A DNA stretch of 64,000 bases. It comes from Acanthamoeba sp. SK_2022b. Its lineage: Eukaryota; Discosea; Longamoebia; Acanthamoebidae. Positions 50,301-60,751 of this stretch are shown piece by piece. Position 1 is the stretch's first letter. Each line of letters begins with the position of its first letter. The stretch covers positions 1 through 64,000 of the forward strand of contig JANDJZ010000017.1 in assembly GCA_027943245.1 (NCBI GenBank). Reading direction: 5' to 3'. Under the pieces are notes generated by a model, which was not told the origin of the DNA, made no database searches, and worked only from the letters and a program-made list of their open reading frames with translations. The position numbers and the translations under genes are program-made.

Positions 50301-52386
50301 TGTGTCGCGGCAAGGTGTCTGAGGGCCTGGATTTCTCCGACGAAAACGGCCGTGCAGTGGTCATCACGGGCCTGCCCTTTCCCTCGCTGACCGACGCCAA
50401 GGTCAAGCAGAAGAGGAGCTTTCTCGACCATCAACGGCAAATCCTCGGCTCCGGTTCTCTGGTACGCCCGACCTTTGCCCCAAAGGCACTGCGCTCGTTC
50501 TGATTGGCTGACCTCTCGAGTATGTGTCGTGCGTGCAGTCGCTTAGTGGCAGCGACTGGTACGCCCAGCAGGCCATGCGAGCAGTCAACCAGGCTGTGGG
50601 TCGCGTCATCCGGCATTCGCAAGATCACGGCGCCATCATTCTGGCCGACCAAAGGTTCGCTGCCAGCCTCACGCCGCCGGAACAGTTGAAATGGCCGCTG
50701 CTGCACTGTGCTCACCGAGACCTCAGATTCGGGATGGCGTCCAACCAGGCCGGACTCTCGCTCTGGCTTCGACCACAGATCAAGGTCTACAACCAATTTG
50801 GCGTGGTACGCCCGTGATACTTGGCTGTTCGCTCTCTGTGTGCTTGGATCTAAAAAAACACTCTCGACGAATGACTCGGGCACCAGGCCGCGCTTGCCTT
50901 GACGCGCTTCTTCAACTTCTTCAAGAACCAAAAGGCCCTCGCCCCGCCACCCCCACCGCCCAAGCCGGCCCTGCCTCGCCCCAAGATCGAGCCCGCCGCC
51001 GCTCCCGTAGCGCAGATGGCACGGCCGCCCGGTCTGCAGAGGTCGCCGTCCAAGTTCGTGCCACCTCGCGTATCGGGCGCCGGCGCAGGCACGACCGGCG
51101 CACCGCAAGCGACCGTCAGGACGAGAGTGAAGAGGGAGCGAGTGGAGGAGACAGACGAGGGACCGGTGCCGCATGCGCACGGCGCCACCTCGCCCGTCAA
51201 GGTGGAGGAGTCCACGGTCACCGCAAGCGAAGCGCAGGCCTACATACGCAGGGTATAGCTCCCAACAAAGTGGTCGTCCAAGGGACCGCAGTCGCGGCGC
51301 TCACCGAGTGGCTTCACTGGCGGCAGGTCAAAGGCTGCCTGAGCCAGGCCGAGTACAAGACGTTCCAGTCTACGCTTCGTGACTTTCGAGCCAAGCAGAT
51401 AGAGCTGGCCGAGCTGATGGAGCGCGTCCAACAGCTCTTTGAAGGGCCGCAGCGGTATGCGCTCCTGCGTGACTTTGTCGCCTTCGTTCCGCCAAGGCAC
51501 CGGGCCACCTACCTCGCCATGCTGCCGCGTACAGTCTCCCTCCCTCTCTCTCTCTCTCTCTTTCCCCCCCAATCCTCTGTCTAGCTCGCCCCGTTTCCTC
51601 GCTTTCGCTCTTTGGTTGACACGCGTGAAGCAGCCGCCAAAGAGGAAGCGAAGGAGGATACCCCTCGCTCGTCCTCGGCCGCGTCTGCGTCGGAGGCGGA
51701 GCGCTCTCCGGCGCGCCCACCCGCCCCGAGGTCGGCCCAGTCGCCGGGCCCGGGGGAGCGTGTCCCCACAAACTCTGCGGCGTCGGGCTACGACCTGGTC
51801 TCGGGCAGCCCGTGCAAGCCGTTTCGTAGGCCACGTCCCTTCGTATCACCGCTGCTTGCAAGGACGGCCGCCACACCGGCGCCGACGACTGGAGCCAAGG
51901 ACGAGGAGGGCACCATGGCCGAGCCCGACGCGCCCTCATCGCCCAATCCCAACCAGCAGCCACCCCAATCAGCGCGTGCGTTCATACCCACACTTCCTTC
52001 CCTCTCTCACTCACTCACAGTTGACTTGCATATCTAGCAAGCGAGCAATCGGAGAGCGCTGTGTGTCCGGTCTGTCAGGAAACAGCCTCCAGGTAGGTCG
52101 ATCCGAGTGGTGGAGGTGGCGTTTGCTAGTCGCTTACAGTGACCTGTGCGTGTGCCTACCAGTCCGTTCTCCGCGCGATGCAAGCACGTCTGCTGTTACG
52201 GCTGCTGGAAGCAGTGGCTCCAGCAAAAGCTGGAATGTCCAGGTACCTTCTCCTTCATCACCCGCACTTGACCAAGCGCGCCGTTTACTAACCATCGCTT
52301 GGGGCATCGTCTTTGCCTCCCTGTTTCGTCCAGTGTGTAAGCAGCGCGTCCGGCTCAAGCACCTGACCAAGCTGTACTTCTGCTGA
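47353..52386 (+). CDS. RTEL1: RTEL1-type Fe-S DNA helicase with harmonin-like domain and C-terminal RING
   Basis: 5'-3' superfamily 2 (XPD-like) helicase that dismantles D-loops and telomeric structures. An acidic N-terminus precedes [17 protein letters not shown]. Walker A is [16 protein letters not shown] (about 47680-47725). Four Fe-S cysteines lie in [21 protein letters not shown] and RGLCAYYL (about 48130-48360). The DEAH box is IIFDEAHN (about 48545-48570). [18 protein letters not shown] and [14 protein letters not shown] supply the later motifs. Past the helicase come a Pro-rich linker, one harmonin-N-like domain ([36 protein letters not shown]) and, spliced from three small exons, a [26 protein letters not shown] (52040-52386). 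About twenty exons. No clear PIP box. Confidence 0.92.
51543..51562 (+). repeat. CT microsatellite in an RTEL1 intron
   Basis: About ten CT units followed by a C run, on the sense strand, immediately upstream of the exon that follows YLAML. Doubles as a polypyrimidine tract. Confidence 0.75.
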
Positions 52387-52550
52387 AGGTTCCGTCGCTA
52401 TGCGGAGGCAGGAATTTCAAATAGAATGCTAAATACGACATAACCCGAAGAGCATGAAATGCCTCGAATTTTTAAACCCAAACGCAAGGTGGGTTTGTGG
52501 TGGTGGCATCCGACTTCCGCAATACTACTGCTCTCCCCAAAGGTGTAAAG

Positions 52551-55500
52551 ATGAAGAACCTGCTACCGGCGGGTCTCGCTTTCGCCACTCTCTTCTGCCT
52601 GTTCGCGTCATGCACCGCCCTTCCCCTCCCCACGGGCCAAGTCCCCGTTGATTGGCAAGACAGGTGCGCCTTTGTGCGAACGGAAGAAAAGATGGATGAA
52701 TAGATTTGATTCATAGTTTTGGTTTTGGTGGGGCATGTAGGGTGGAGGCCGGAACTCTTCTCTATGCTATGGAAGAACCCAACGCGACCGAACTTGCAGC
52801 CCCGCTTGGGAACGGCTACCTGGGCACCTACATCGGCAGCGACGCCGTCTACATCGGGGGCGTATTTAACACCCTCGCCGCCGGCCTCCCTCCCGATCTC
52901 TCACGCAGGTACCGCTACTCCTCTTTCACAAAGTGTTTTTAATAAGAAATTATGAAATCGCTTTTTCGTTTTCGCTCTTTCATAAAATAACATTAAATTA
53001 AATTAAAGTTAAAAAAAAAACATCCTTCTTTTGCTTAAATGAAGTACTCCACAGGTCGCGAGTGCCTGCTGCAGGTCGAGCTGTGGTTGAGGGCGCGCAA
53101 GTGTTCGCCGTCGCTCTGGATATCGAACGCGGCATCTACTACCGCCGCTCCTACCTCTCGCCGGCCATCAGTACGCGCAGGCCTCTCATGCCGCTCATTC
53201 CGGTGCCCACCCTCACCATCCTCCTCCTTTTCGCGTTGCGCGCAGGGGACGGCCATTGCCAGATCGTGGTCGAGCAGCGATGGTACGCGCACAGGGTGTA
53301 CTGGTACCTCTTCAACATGGAACTCGAAGGTGAGAAATGCTCCCAATGGGGCTGCCTTTCTGCTTGGCATAGCATGTGTATGCGCGCTCGGGAGGGCGTG
53401 GTGTTGCGCACTGACACCGCCACATGAAATGCAGTCGACACCTCGCGCTGCAAGAGCGCGAGTCTGCACGAGGTACCGCTGAGCATCCTGGAGAACGACG
53501 GCGGCCCGTCCGAGGACATCCTCTTCGCCCCCGTTCCCGTGCAGGCCGACTCCCCGTTCAAGGTCTTCGAAGGTCGGCAGCCCACCGCCAAGTCCACTCA
53601 GCTAATGCAAAGCCCTCACACCCAGTGTGATGTGGCGCGCTGTGGAACCTGAATAGGAGTTACAGTGAGGCCGGAGAAGGAGGGAACGTCGCGGGTCAAG
53701 GTGAGCTATGTCCGATGGAACGACGACGCCAGGCTGGGCGTGCCTCTGGGCATCAGCTCGACCGTGTACCACTTTCCCACGGTCTTCCGCACGTCGCTCG
53801 ACGTGGAGCCGTCGGCGCACTGCCCCATGAAGCCCTCGGGAGACGCGGGTGACTGCGGCAGCGAGGGCATCACCCCGGACGCCTGCGCCAAGGTGGGCTG
53901 CTGCTTCTACCCCAACCAGGTACCCTACCTAGACAACATTACTGAGCGCGGAACTAGCCTTCCGCAGGCGGCCTTCTCCTCGCGTGGCGTGGAGTGGGCC
54001 GCGAGTGCGCTGCTCCCTATTGACCATCATGTGGTCCATCAGAATCACAGCGGCTGCCATTTTAACTCCGACGTGACCGCGCAAGCCCTCGACGATTTTG
54101 GGCTCGTGTGGAAGAACCGCGATGCGCTCCTGGACACGCACACCACCGCTTGGCTCAAGCTGTGGGACAGTCGTATCGAAATCGAAGGTACGTACTAACT
54201 GACTGGCCACTAGCATCTCTCGCATTCGAGCGAGTGGCCGTCAATTGACCGTCGCGGCCGTGGTTCAGGCGACAAGGAGCTCGCGCGCGTGGTGAACGCG
54301 TCCTGGTATGCTGTCCTCTCTTCCATCCGGGAGGACTGGCCCTACTCGGTGTCGCCCGGCGGTCTGAGCTACGGCGGCGGTAACGCCACCTACTACCCCA
54401 AGCAGGAGGAGCAGGGGTAGGCCTCTCAACCACCCCCTTTTCTTTGGCACACGTGGCTTGTTCTCATTTGAATTCTCGTTGTCGCTCTCCTTCCATTCAC
54501 ACGCATTTCTAGATACTTTGGACACACTTTCTGGGTGCGTGCCTCTCTCTCGAGCGAACGCTTTTATTGGCTGTGCGCATTGTCTTGCTTGCTTATCTTC
54601 CTTCTTATACTTGGTTCTGTCGTGGGCGATGGCTCCAACCTAGGATGCGGATGTACGTAACCGCACCTCTAGATCGACTTGTTCTCTTGCAGCAGTCCAT
54701 TCCCTTCTTGGCGTTTGAACGATTGACTGACAATTGCGTGCATGTCTCAGTTCTTCGTGATGCCTGCGCTCCTCCCCTTCTTCCCCTCGCTCGCCGAGAG
54801 CATCAGTACGCAGTGTCCTTTCCCGTTAGGGTTGGGCCGTAGCGCAAACAGCTGACCTCCCCTTCGCCCTGTCTGCCCTGCGCGCAGTCAACTACCGCTA
54901 CGAGCGCATCGAGACCTCGCAGGAGATCGCGCGCTCCTACGGTAACCAGGGCACCAAGTTCGCCTGGGAGTCCGCCTTCACAGGCCTGGAAGAGGTGCGC
55001 GTTTGCGATAGGTCGACTGTCCCTCGTGTTCCTGCTACTCACTCCACCCGCGCATTCCATGACACGACACGATAGTGCGCGCATCCGAACCAAGAGGACC
55101 ACCTGAGCGCCGACATCAGCGTGGCCGTGCGCCAGTACTTCAGAGCGACCGGCGACAAGGCGTGGCTCACGACCAAGGGTCTTCCTCTCGTTCTCGGTTC
55201 GGTCCAATGCTCGCCTTCCTCTCTCTCTCTCTCTCTCTTTGTATGGTCGCTCACACGATTCGACAGGCATCGCCGATTACTGGATCAGCCGAGTGCAGCC
55301 CGAGGCGGGCCCGAATGGTCAGGTAAGCGTATAGAACAACAATGGCAGCAAGAACTAAGAGTATTTCTGACTTGTGTTTGGCTTACGTGGCTCAGGTGCT
55401 TTACAACGTCAACGACGTCCAGCCCCCGAACGAGTACGCCACGGGCGTCAACAATTCGGCGTTTACCAACGCCGCCGCTTCGGCTGCGCTCGAGTGGGCG

Positions 55501-56355
55501 GTGACCGTCGCGGACATCCTCAACTTCACGCTCCCCGCCAAGCTCCGCACCACCTACCTCGACGTGGCCAACAACCTCAAGATCCCCTTCGACGTCGAGC
55601 AGCAGCGCCACTTGGGTGCGACCCCCACGCCAGTTCCATGAATTTGTGCGCGCCGCACGACTGACCGCCATGTTACAGATTACGAGAACGCGCGGTTTGG
55701 AGAGTCGCTGAAGCAGGCCGACGTGACGCTGATGGGCTACCCGCTGCAGTACGACATGCCGGAACACGTGCGCCTCAATGACCTTCTGTACGAGGTGGCC
55801 TACACCAACGTCAACGGGCCGGCCATGACCCACGCCATCTTCGCCATCGCGTTCCTCGAGCTGGGCGAGAACTACACGAGCCACGCCACGCAGGAGTTCA
55901 GGCAGAGCTACGGCCTCTACGTCAACGGCCCGTTCAAGGTGTGGCTCGAGTGCCCCCCGCCCGGCTGCATCGTCAGCACCAACACGTCGACCAACTCGTC
56001 CAACCACGACCTGCCCACCCATCCCGTCCCGCCGTGCCCCAACTTCATCACGGGCGCCGGCGGTTTCCTGCAGACCATGCTCTACGGCTACCTCGGACTG
56101 CGCTACGAGAGCGACCACCTGCGTCTCAACCCGAGCCTCCCGCCGCAGACCACTTCGCTCGCTCACCGCCGGCTGCAGTACCAGGGCGCCGTGCTCGACG
56201 CCGCCCACAACGCCACCAGCCTCACCCTCTCGCTCCTCGACATCCCCGCGGCACGGCCACTCCTCGCCGTCGATGCCGCCAATCGCAGGCACCGCCTCCT
56301 TCCCGGCGGCTCGCTTACCCTTCCCCTCGGCCTCACCCGGCTCTATCAACTGTGA
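52551..56355 (+). CDS. Secreted glycoside hydrolase family 65 protein (acid-trehalase/PGGHG type) with a trefoil insert
   Basis: Predicted extracellular or lysosomal alpha-glucosidase or trehalase. Signal peptide: MKNLLPAGLAFATLFCLFASC (ATG 52551). The N-terminal domain includes ELAAPLGNGYLGTYIG and DAVYIGGVFN. A complete P-type trefoil follows: CPMKPS, DCGSEGIT, C, GCCFYPNQ and, after a 123-nt intron, NHSGCHF (53818-54075). The catalytic barrel has GYFGHTFW (22-nt exon), DAD (9-nt exon, 54644-54652), FFVMPALLPFFPSLAES, TKFAWESAFTG, and NEYATGVNNSAFTN (about 55428-55475), whose Glu is the likely general acid. GGFLQTMLYGYLGLRYE and a beta-sandwich finish at 56355. Many N-glycosylation sites. 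Trehalose versus glucosyl-hydroxylysine specificity cannot be decided; the VNNS wording leans to PGGHG. About fourteen exons. Confidence 0.87.
54644..54652 (+). other. 9-nt microexon encoding Asp-Ala-Asp
   Basis: GATGCGGAT lies between CCAACCTAG (acceptor) and GTACGTAA (strong donor). It keeps frame between the 22-nt exon ending TTCTGG (54513-54534) and the exon starting TTCTTCGTGATG. Without it the GH65 W-D-x-D/E motif would be lost. Confidence 0.75.
55219..55238 (+). repeat. CT microsatellite in a GH65 intron
   Basis: About nine CT units, sense strand, upstream of the acceptor ATTCGACAG before GIADYWISRV. Confidence 0.7.
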
Positions 56356-56482
56356 GCCATCCCCATTGGGCCATCAGAAATTATTTATTATTTAATGGGC
56401 CACCAATGAAGGAATTACGGCTCATAATTATAAAGATAAAAATATCCTATATTCTACAAGACGAAGGTGTGGAGGGTGAGAG

Positions 56483-57278
56483 ATGGAGGCTGCAACGCCA
56501 CAGCAACAGAAGGAGGACGAGGCAGCTCATAGTCTGAGCCGCAAGCTCGCCCGAATGGATTCGGCATTGGCTGAGCTGCGATCTCTTCATCGCCTCCACT
56601 CGGCCTGGGTCGAGGCCGGCTTCACCGTCAACGTGGGCAACGACCAGCGCGTGGCCCTCGCCTCCTCCCAGAACGCTGGAGAGGACGAACCCAACAGCTG
56701 CGATCCACATGGGGGGCAGAAAGATAATCTCGTAGAAGATGAAGATGACGGTAGTGGAGGATGGAAGTTCGCCCCCTCACGCTCGAGCTGGGCCTCTGGT
56801 GGCGACGAAGACGACTCACCCGCCTCGCCCGCCGTCCCTACCCTCCTCTTATCGGGTACGCTGTCACCGTCCCTGCTGCGTACCGCCGGCCGCGATGGGC
56901 CCGACGACCTCCTGGCCGACAGCGACGCCAATGACGATGTCGACGTCGAGGACAGCGACGGAGCGGGGACAGAGGCCGCTGCCAGCCTGGCATCGGCCCA
57001 ATCATCGCCAGGCGGATCAGCGTCATCGCCGCCGTCCTCCTCGTCATCGCCGTTGTCGCCCAAGAGCCCCGTGGCGCAGAGGCGAAGGGTGGCCCTGCTG
57101 CGCACCAAGTCCAAGTCGCTCATCACCACGGGCACGCGCATCTCGCTTTCCACCTCCTTCCGGCTGCCCCGCCGCCAGTCCCACAGTCAGCGCGACGATT
57201 GGACCGAGGGCGAGGTGCGGTCCGAGTCGCGGAAGGGCCAGTACGACGGCACATACGATAGCGAGGGCAGCAAGGTTG

Positions 57279-57338
<60 letters not shown>

Positions 57339-59264
57339 CATACCACCTCACACCGCAACCGCACTGCGCTATTGCTGCAGGACGGGGCGGGTCGGTTTGT
57401 CTACGGAGACGGCGGTCTGTACGAGGGCGAGTGGGAGAAGGACCAGCGACACGGTATCCCCCCTTCACTCTCCTGGCTTTTGCCTTACGTCGACGCCAAG
57501 CCCACCCGTTCCGTGTGAGCGTGATTGGCTAACGTGTGAACGCACCCGCGATAGGCTTCGGGACGATGACCTACGCTTCGGGCGAGAAGTATCAGGGCCA
57601 GTGGGTGGAGGACCGCAAGGACGGGACGGGCACCTACACCTGGCGACAGGGCCAGTACCTCTACTCCGGGAAATGGAAGAACGGGCAGGTCAGCTTCTCA
57701 CATTCACTCTCTCTCTCTCTCTCTCAGCTGTACTGTGCTCACCGTCATGGAGCGTGTTTGCGTGCGCATGCGTGCATGTGGCTGTGTTGTGTATGCAGAG
57801 GTGCGGGAAGGCAAGCTTCAGGTTCGGGAATGGGGTGTGGTATTTTGAGGGCGAATGGAAGGACGATGCGCCGGGCCCCGAGGGACTCCTCCGCGGCCCC
57901 CACCTCTCCTACGTGGGCGAGGTGATGGCCGTGGTGACTTCCGCACGAGGTACACACGAACGCGTGTTGGCTGTTATTTTTATTATTATTATTATTATTA
58001 TTTTTTGTTACGTCTCAGCTTTGTGTTGGATACGCGATTTGGAGGCATGCGGCATGCACCGTACACGCTGTATCAGCATGGGCACGGTATCGGGTCCTAC
58101 GCGCAGGGCGACAGATACTTTGGAAACTGGAAGAAGGGCAAAGTACGCTCGCGCCCCTCACCACAACTAACCCGTTTCGGAGGGAGGAAGGGCTGGCCCT
58201 CACCTGCTGTTGCTCTGTGTACGCTTTGGCCGCAGCGTGATGCGTTTGGAGTGTACATTGGGCGGCAGGGCGAACGATTTTTCGGGAACTGGCGAGATGA
58301 CCAGGTACTATGAGCTCAAAAGCCTCTATCCCATGTCTCGCCTTGCGCCCACGCTGACGCGTCACTGGGCTGTGTCTGTTGTTTGTGTTGGTGTGCGACG
58401 TCTCTGGTACGCGTTAGCCACGAGGTTTGGGTCTGTGGATTCATGCGGACGGCACACAATACTTGGGGGAATTCGGTACGCGTCTTTGCCCTTTGCCCCT
58501 TGCCCCTTGCCTTAATCGGCGTGGTGTGGCGTGGCGTGGCGCGGAGTATAGACAAGGGAAAGCCGAGCGGCAAAGGCCAGCTCCGATTCGCCAACGGAGA
58601 CGCGCTCGACGGCGTCCAATGGAACGGCGACCTGGTGCTTAAGGCCCTCTACACTCGCGCAGCCAAGGTGCTCTCTCGCTCCCAGACTGTGTGTAGGTTA
58701 CGGTGTGCCGGTTTTAATGAGTAATTGGATTTGCTCTCTGCTTCTTTGCCAGGGCCAGGGCGGTTCTCAGTGGACCACGTTCCCAAAGTGGGTCCTCTTT
58801 GTGGGCGATGGACTCGAACAGTGGACGCTGACGCTCGATGACATGCCCCACCTCGAATCGGCACCGCACCTCATGTACCGCACGCCGCCGCCGCCCTCTT
58901 CTTGCAGGCAGGTCGTGTGCTCAATGGTCTTCACGTGCTGGCTTTGTCACAGGCACGACGAGCACCCGCTCGAACTGCTTATGGAGAAGTGGGTGGCGTT
59001 CTTCAAGTGGAGCTACGCGCCGCTGCCGTCGTACGAGACCAAGGAGGCCGTGCGAAACCAGCTGCAGTGTGCTGTCGAGGACATCAACAGCTTCATCGAC
59101 TACCTTGTACAGGAGGTCAAATTCGCCGACAACTGTCCTCCGAACCGTGGCCTGCTCCGCCGATTCGTGGGCCGCTACGTGCTCACCTACACACACTCGT
59201 CCGTTTTTGCCCTCTATCGACGAGTCGTACGTTGATAGTGTTACCCTCACACACACACACACAC

Positions 59265-59316
<52 letters not shown>

Positions 59317-60646
59317 GAATGCACGGAATATCTAACGTCGTGTTGATGTTGGTATTTGTTCGGAACAGAACAAGAAGACAGATGCCAAGCTGTCGATCAA
59401 GATGAAGTCGCTGGGGCGAGCGACAACGCGTGACCTCGGGATCGCCGAGAACTTCCAGCTCGTCCAGCACTCGCCCTTCACCGAAGCCGAGGACCTCTCT
59501 CGACAAGCGCGCGGGCGTGCCTTCCTCGGCTCTCACAAAGCCGACCTCAAGGTACAACTCACGCACAGATCATTGTGTGAGGGAGAAGCTCATACGAGAA
59601 CGGTGGCACACGATCTTTTCACCACAGCAGGACAGGAAGGTGGCGGTGGACGAGAGAGGCAACAGCAGCAAGTCGCAAAAGCAGCCCTACAAGGAGGCCA
59701 TCAAGCTGCTGAGCGCGCTGCCCAGCACCCCGCCCTACGAGAAGGCCCAGCGGCTGCTCCAGGTCTCCGAGGCCGTCGTCGACGCCGTGCGCAAGTATTG
59801 GCTCTTCCGCTCTCCCAACACCGACATGTCCGCCATGATGTACACGCTCCTCCCCCATCAGCCGTGACGCGCTCGCATGCATATATCTTCGCCGCCATCG
59901 CCATCATCGACTTACGCATGTGGCACGACTGCAGGGGCGCCGAAGAGAAGTTTCCGATCTTCACGTACATGGTGCTCAAGGCGGACATCCCGAACCTGTT
60001 CTCGGAGCTGCAGTACGTGTCGGACTTCATCAGGCAGCAGTCGTTCGGGCAGGCCCAGCAGCACGCGGGGAGCGACGGCGGGGGCGGGGGCTGCATCGAA
60101 GCCGAGGCCAAGTACCGCCTGGCCGAGCTCGAGGCCGCGGTCAACTACCTGCTCACGCTCAACTGGAACGTGCGCGACGCGGCCGGCGTGCTGGTCCCGC
60201 GCGCGTGGGTGGAGCAGCGGCTGCGGGACGCGGTGGGCGATCACATCCACGATCCCAAGTGGCGCATCCTCGCGCGCCTCATCGTCGACGTCCTCGTGCA
60301 GATCGGCGACCTCCCCGGCGATGCGCAGCAGGTCGCGGTCGACGACCGGCCGACCGTCGAGCTCATGCACCAGCACGCTCAGTGGACGGCCGACCTGCTC
60401 GCCACCATGGGCCTCGACATCGACCTCCCACTGTCCCCCGACGACGATGCCGACGATGGCAAAGATGGCGGTGGTGACGATGGGCGATATCATGAGCTGA
60501 CCGCCAGCGCCGGAGCGGTGAGGCCTGTGGCGAACGGCTCGGTGTCGAGGGCGGGAGTGCGATCGAGCCTCACTGTCACGCTTCGAGTTCGCCACTCGCC
60601 CGACACCTATCTACGCTTCGCCGAGCTGCTAACCCGAGCCACGTAG
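56483..60646 (+). CDS. Alsin-like MORN-repeat protein with a C-terminal VPS9 (Rab5 GEF) domain
   Basis: Probable activator of a Rab5-type GTPase in endocytosis or macropinocytosis. The N-terminal 230 residues are a short helix, then an acidic and Ser-rich low-complexity stretch. About eight MORN repeats follow (GAGRFVYGDGGLYEGEW, GFGTMTYASGEKYQGQW, GTGTYTWRQGQYLYSGKW, GIGSYAQGDRYFGNW). A helical region comes next (HPLELLMEKWVAFFKWSY). The VPS9 domain then has LLSALPSTPPYEKAQRLLQV and, after an intron, EEKFPIFTYMVLKADIPNLF and SELQYVSDFI (59950-60035). The last 190 residues are not recognised. The order MORN then VPS9 matches ALS2; no RCC1 or DH/PH domain is seen. About twelve exons; ATG 56483, stop 60646. 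Confidence 0.82.
57281..57334 (+). repeat. (CA)27 microsatellite in an intron
   Basis: Perfect CA run about 7 nt after a 5' splice site (exon ends DSEGSK) in the MORN-VPS9 gene, on the sense strand. Confidence 0.9.
57707..57725 (+). repeat. CT microsatellite in an intron
   Basis: About nine CT units on the sense strand of the MORN-VPS9 gene, between the exons ending WKNGQ and starting RCGKASFRF. Confidence 0.7.
57979..58003 (+). repeat. (TTA)n microsatellite in an intron
   Basis: About eight TTA units in the MORN-VPS9 gene just before the exon containing FVLDTRFGG. Confidence 0.75.
59248..59314 (+). repeat. (CA)n microsatellite with one interruption, in an intron
   Basis: About 33 CA units with a single AA break near 59265, on the sense strand. 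It lies between the exon ending YRRV and the acceptor CGGAACAG before NKKTDAKLSIK. Confidence 0.9.
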
Positions 60647-60751
60647 CATCCACTGTCTTGTTAGAATGTATCACAACCACACCACAAAGAAAGAAATTAT
60701 TCTTATTTCCATTTCTTCTTTCTATTATTCAAAGAGAAAAACGAAGCAACG

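Noticed and set aside
53920..54042. Intron sequence read as extra coding between the trefoil and the barrel
   Set aside because: The 123-nt segment is open in frame, but removing it completes the sixth trefoil cysteine and has proper GT and AG ends.
59912..60595. Minus-strand frame of 227 codons
   Set aside because: Antisense to the VPS9 and C-terminal exon of the alsin-like gene; shadow of GC-rich coding sequence.
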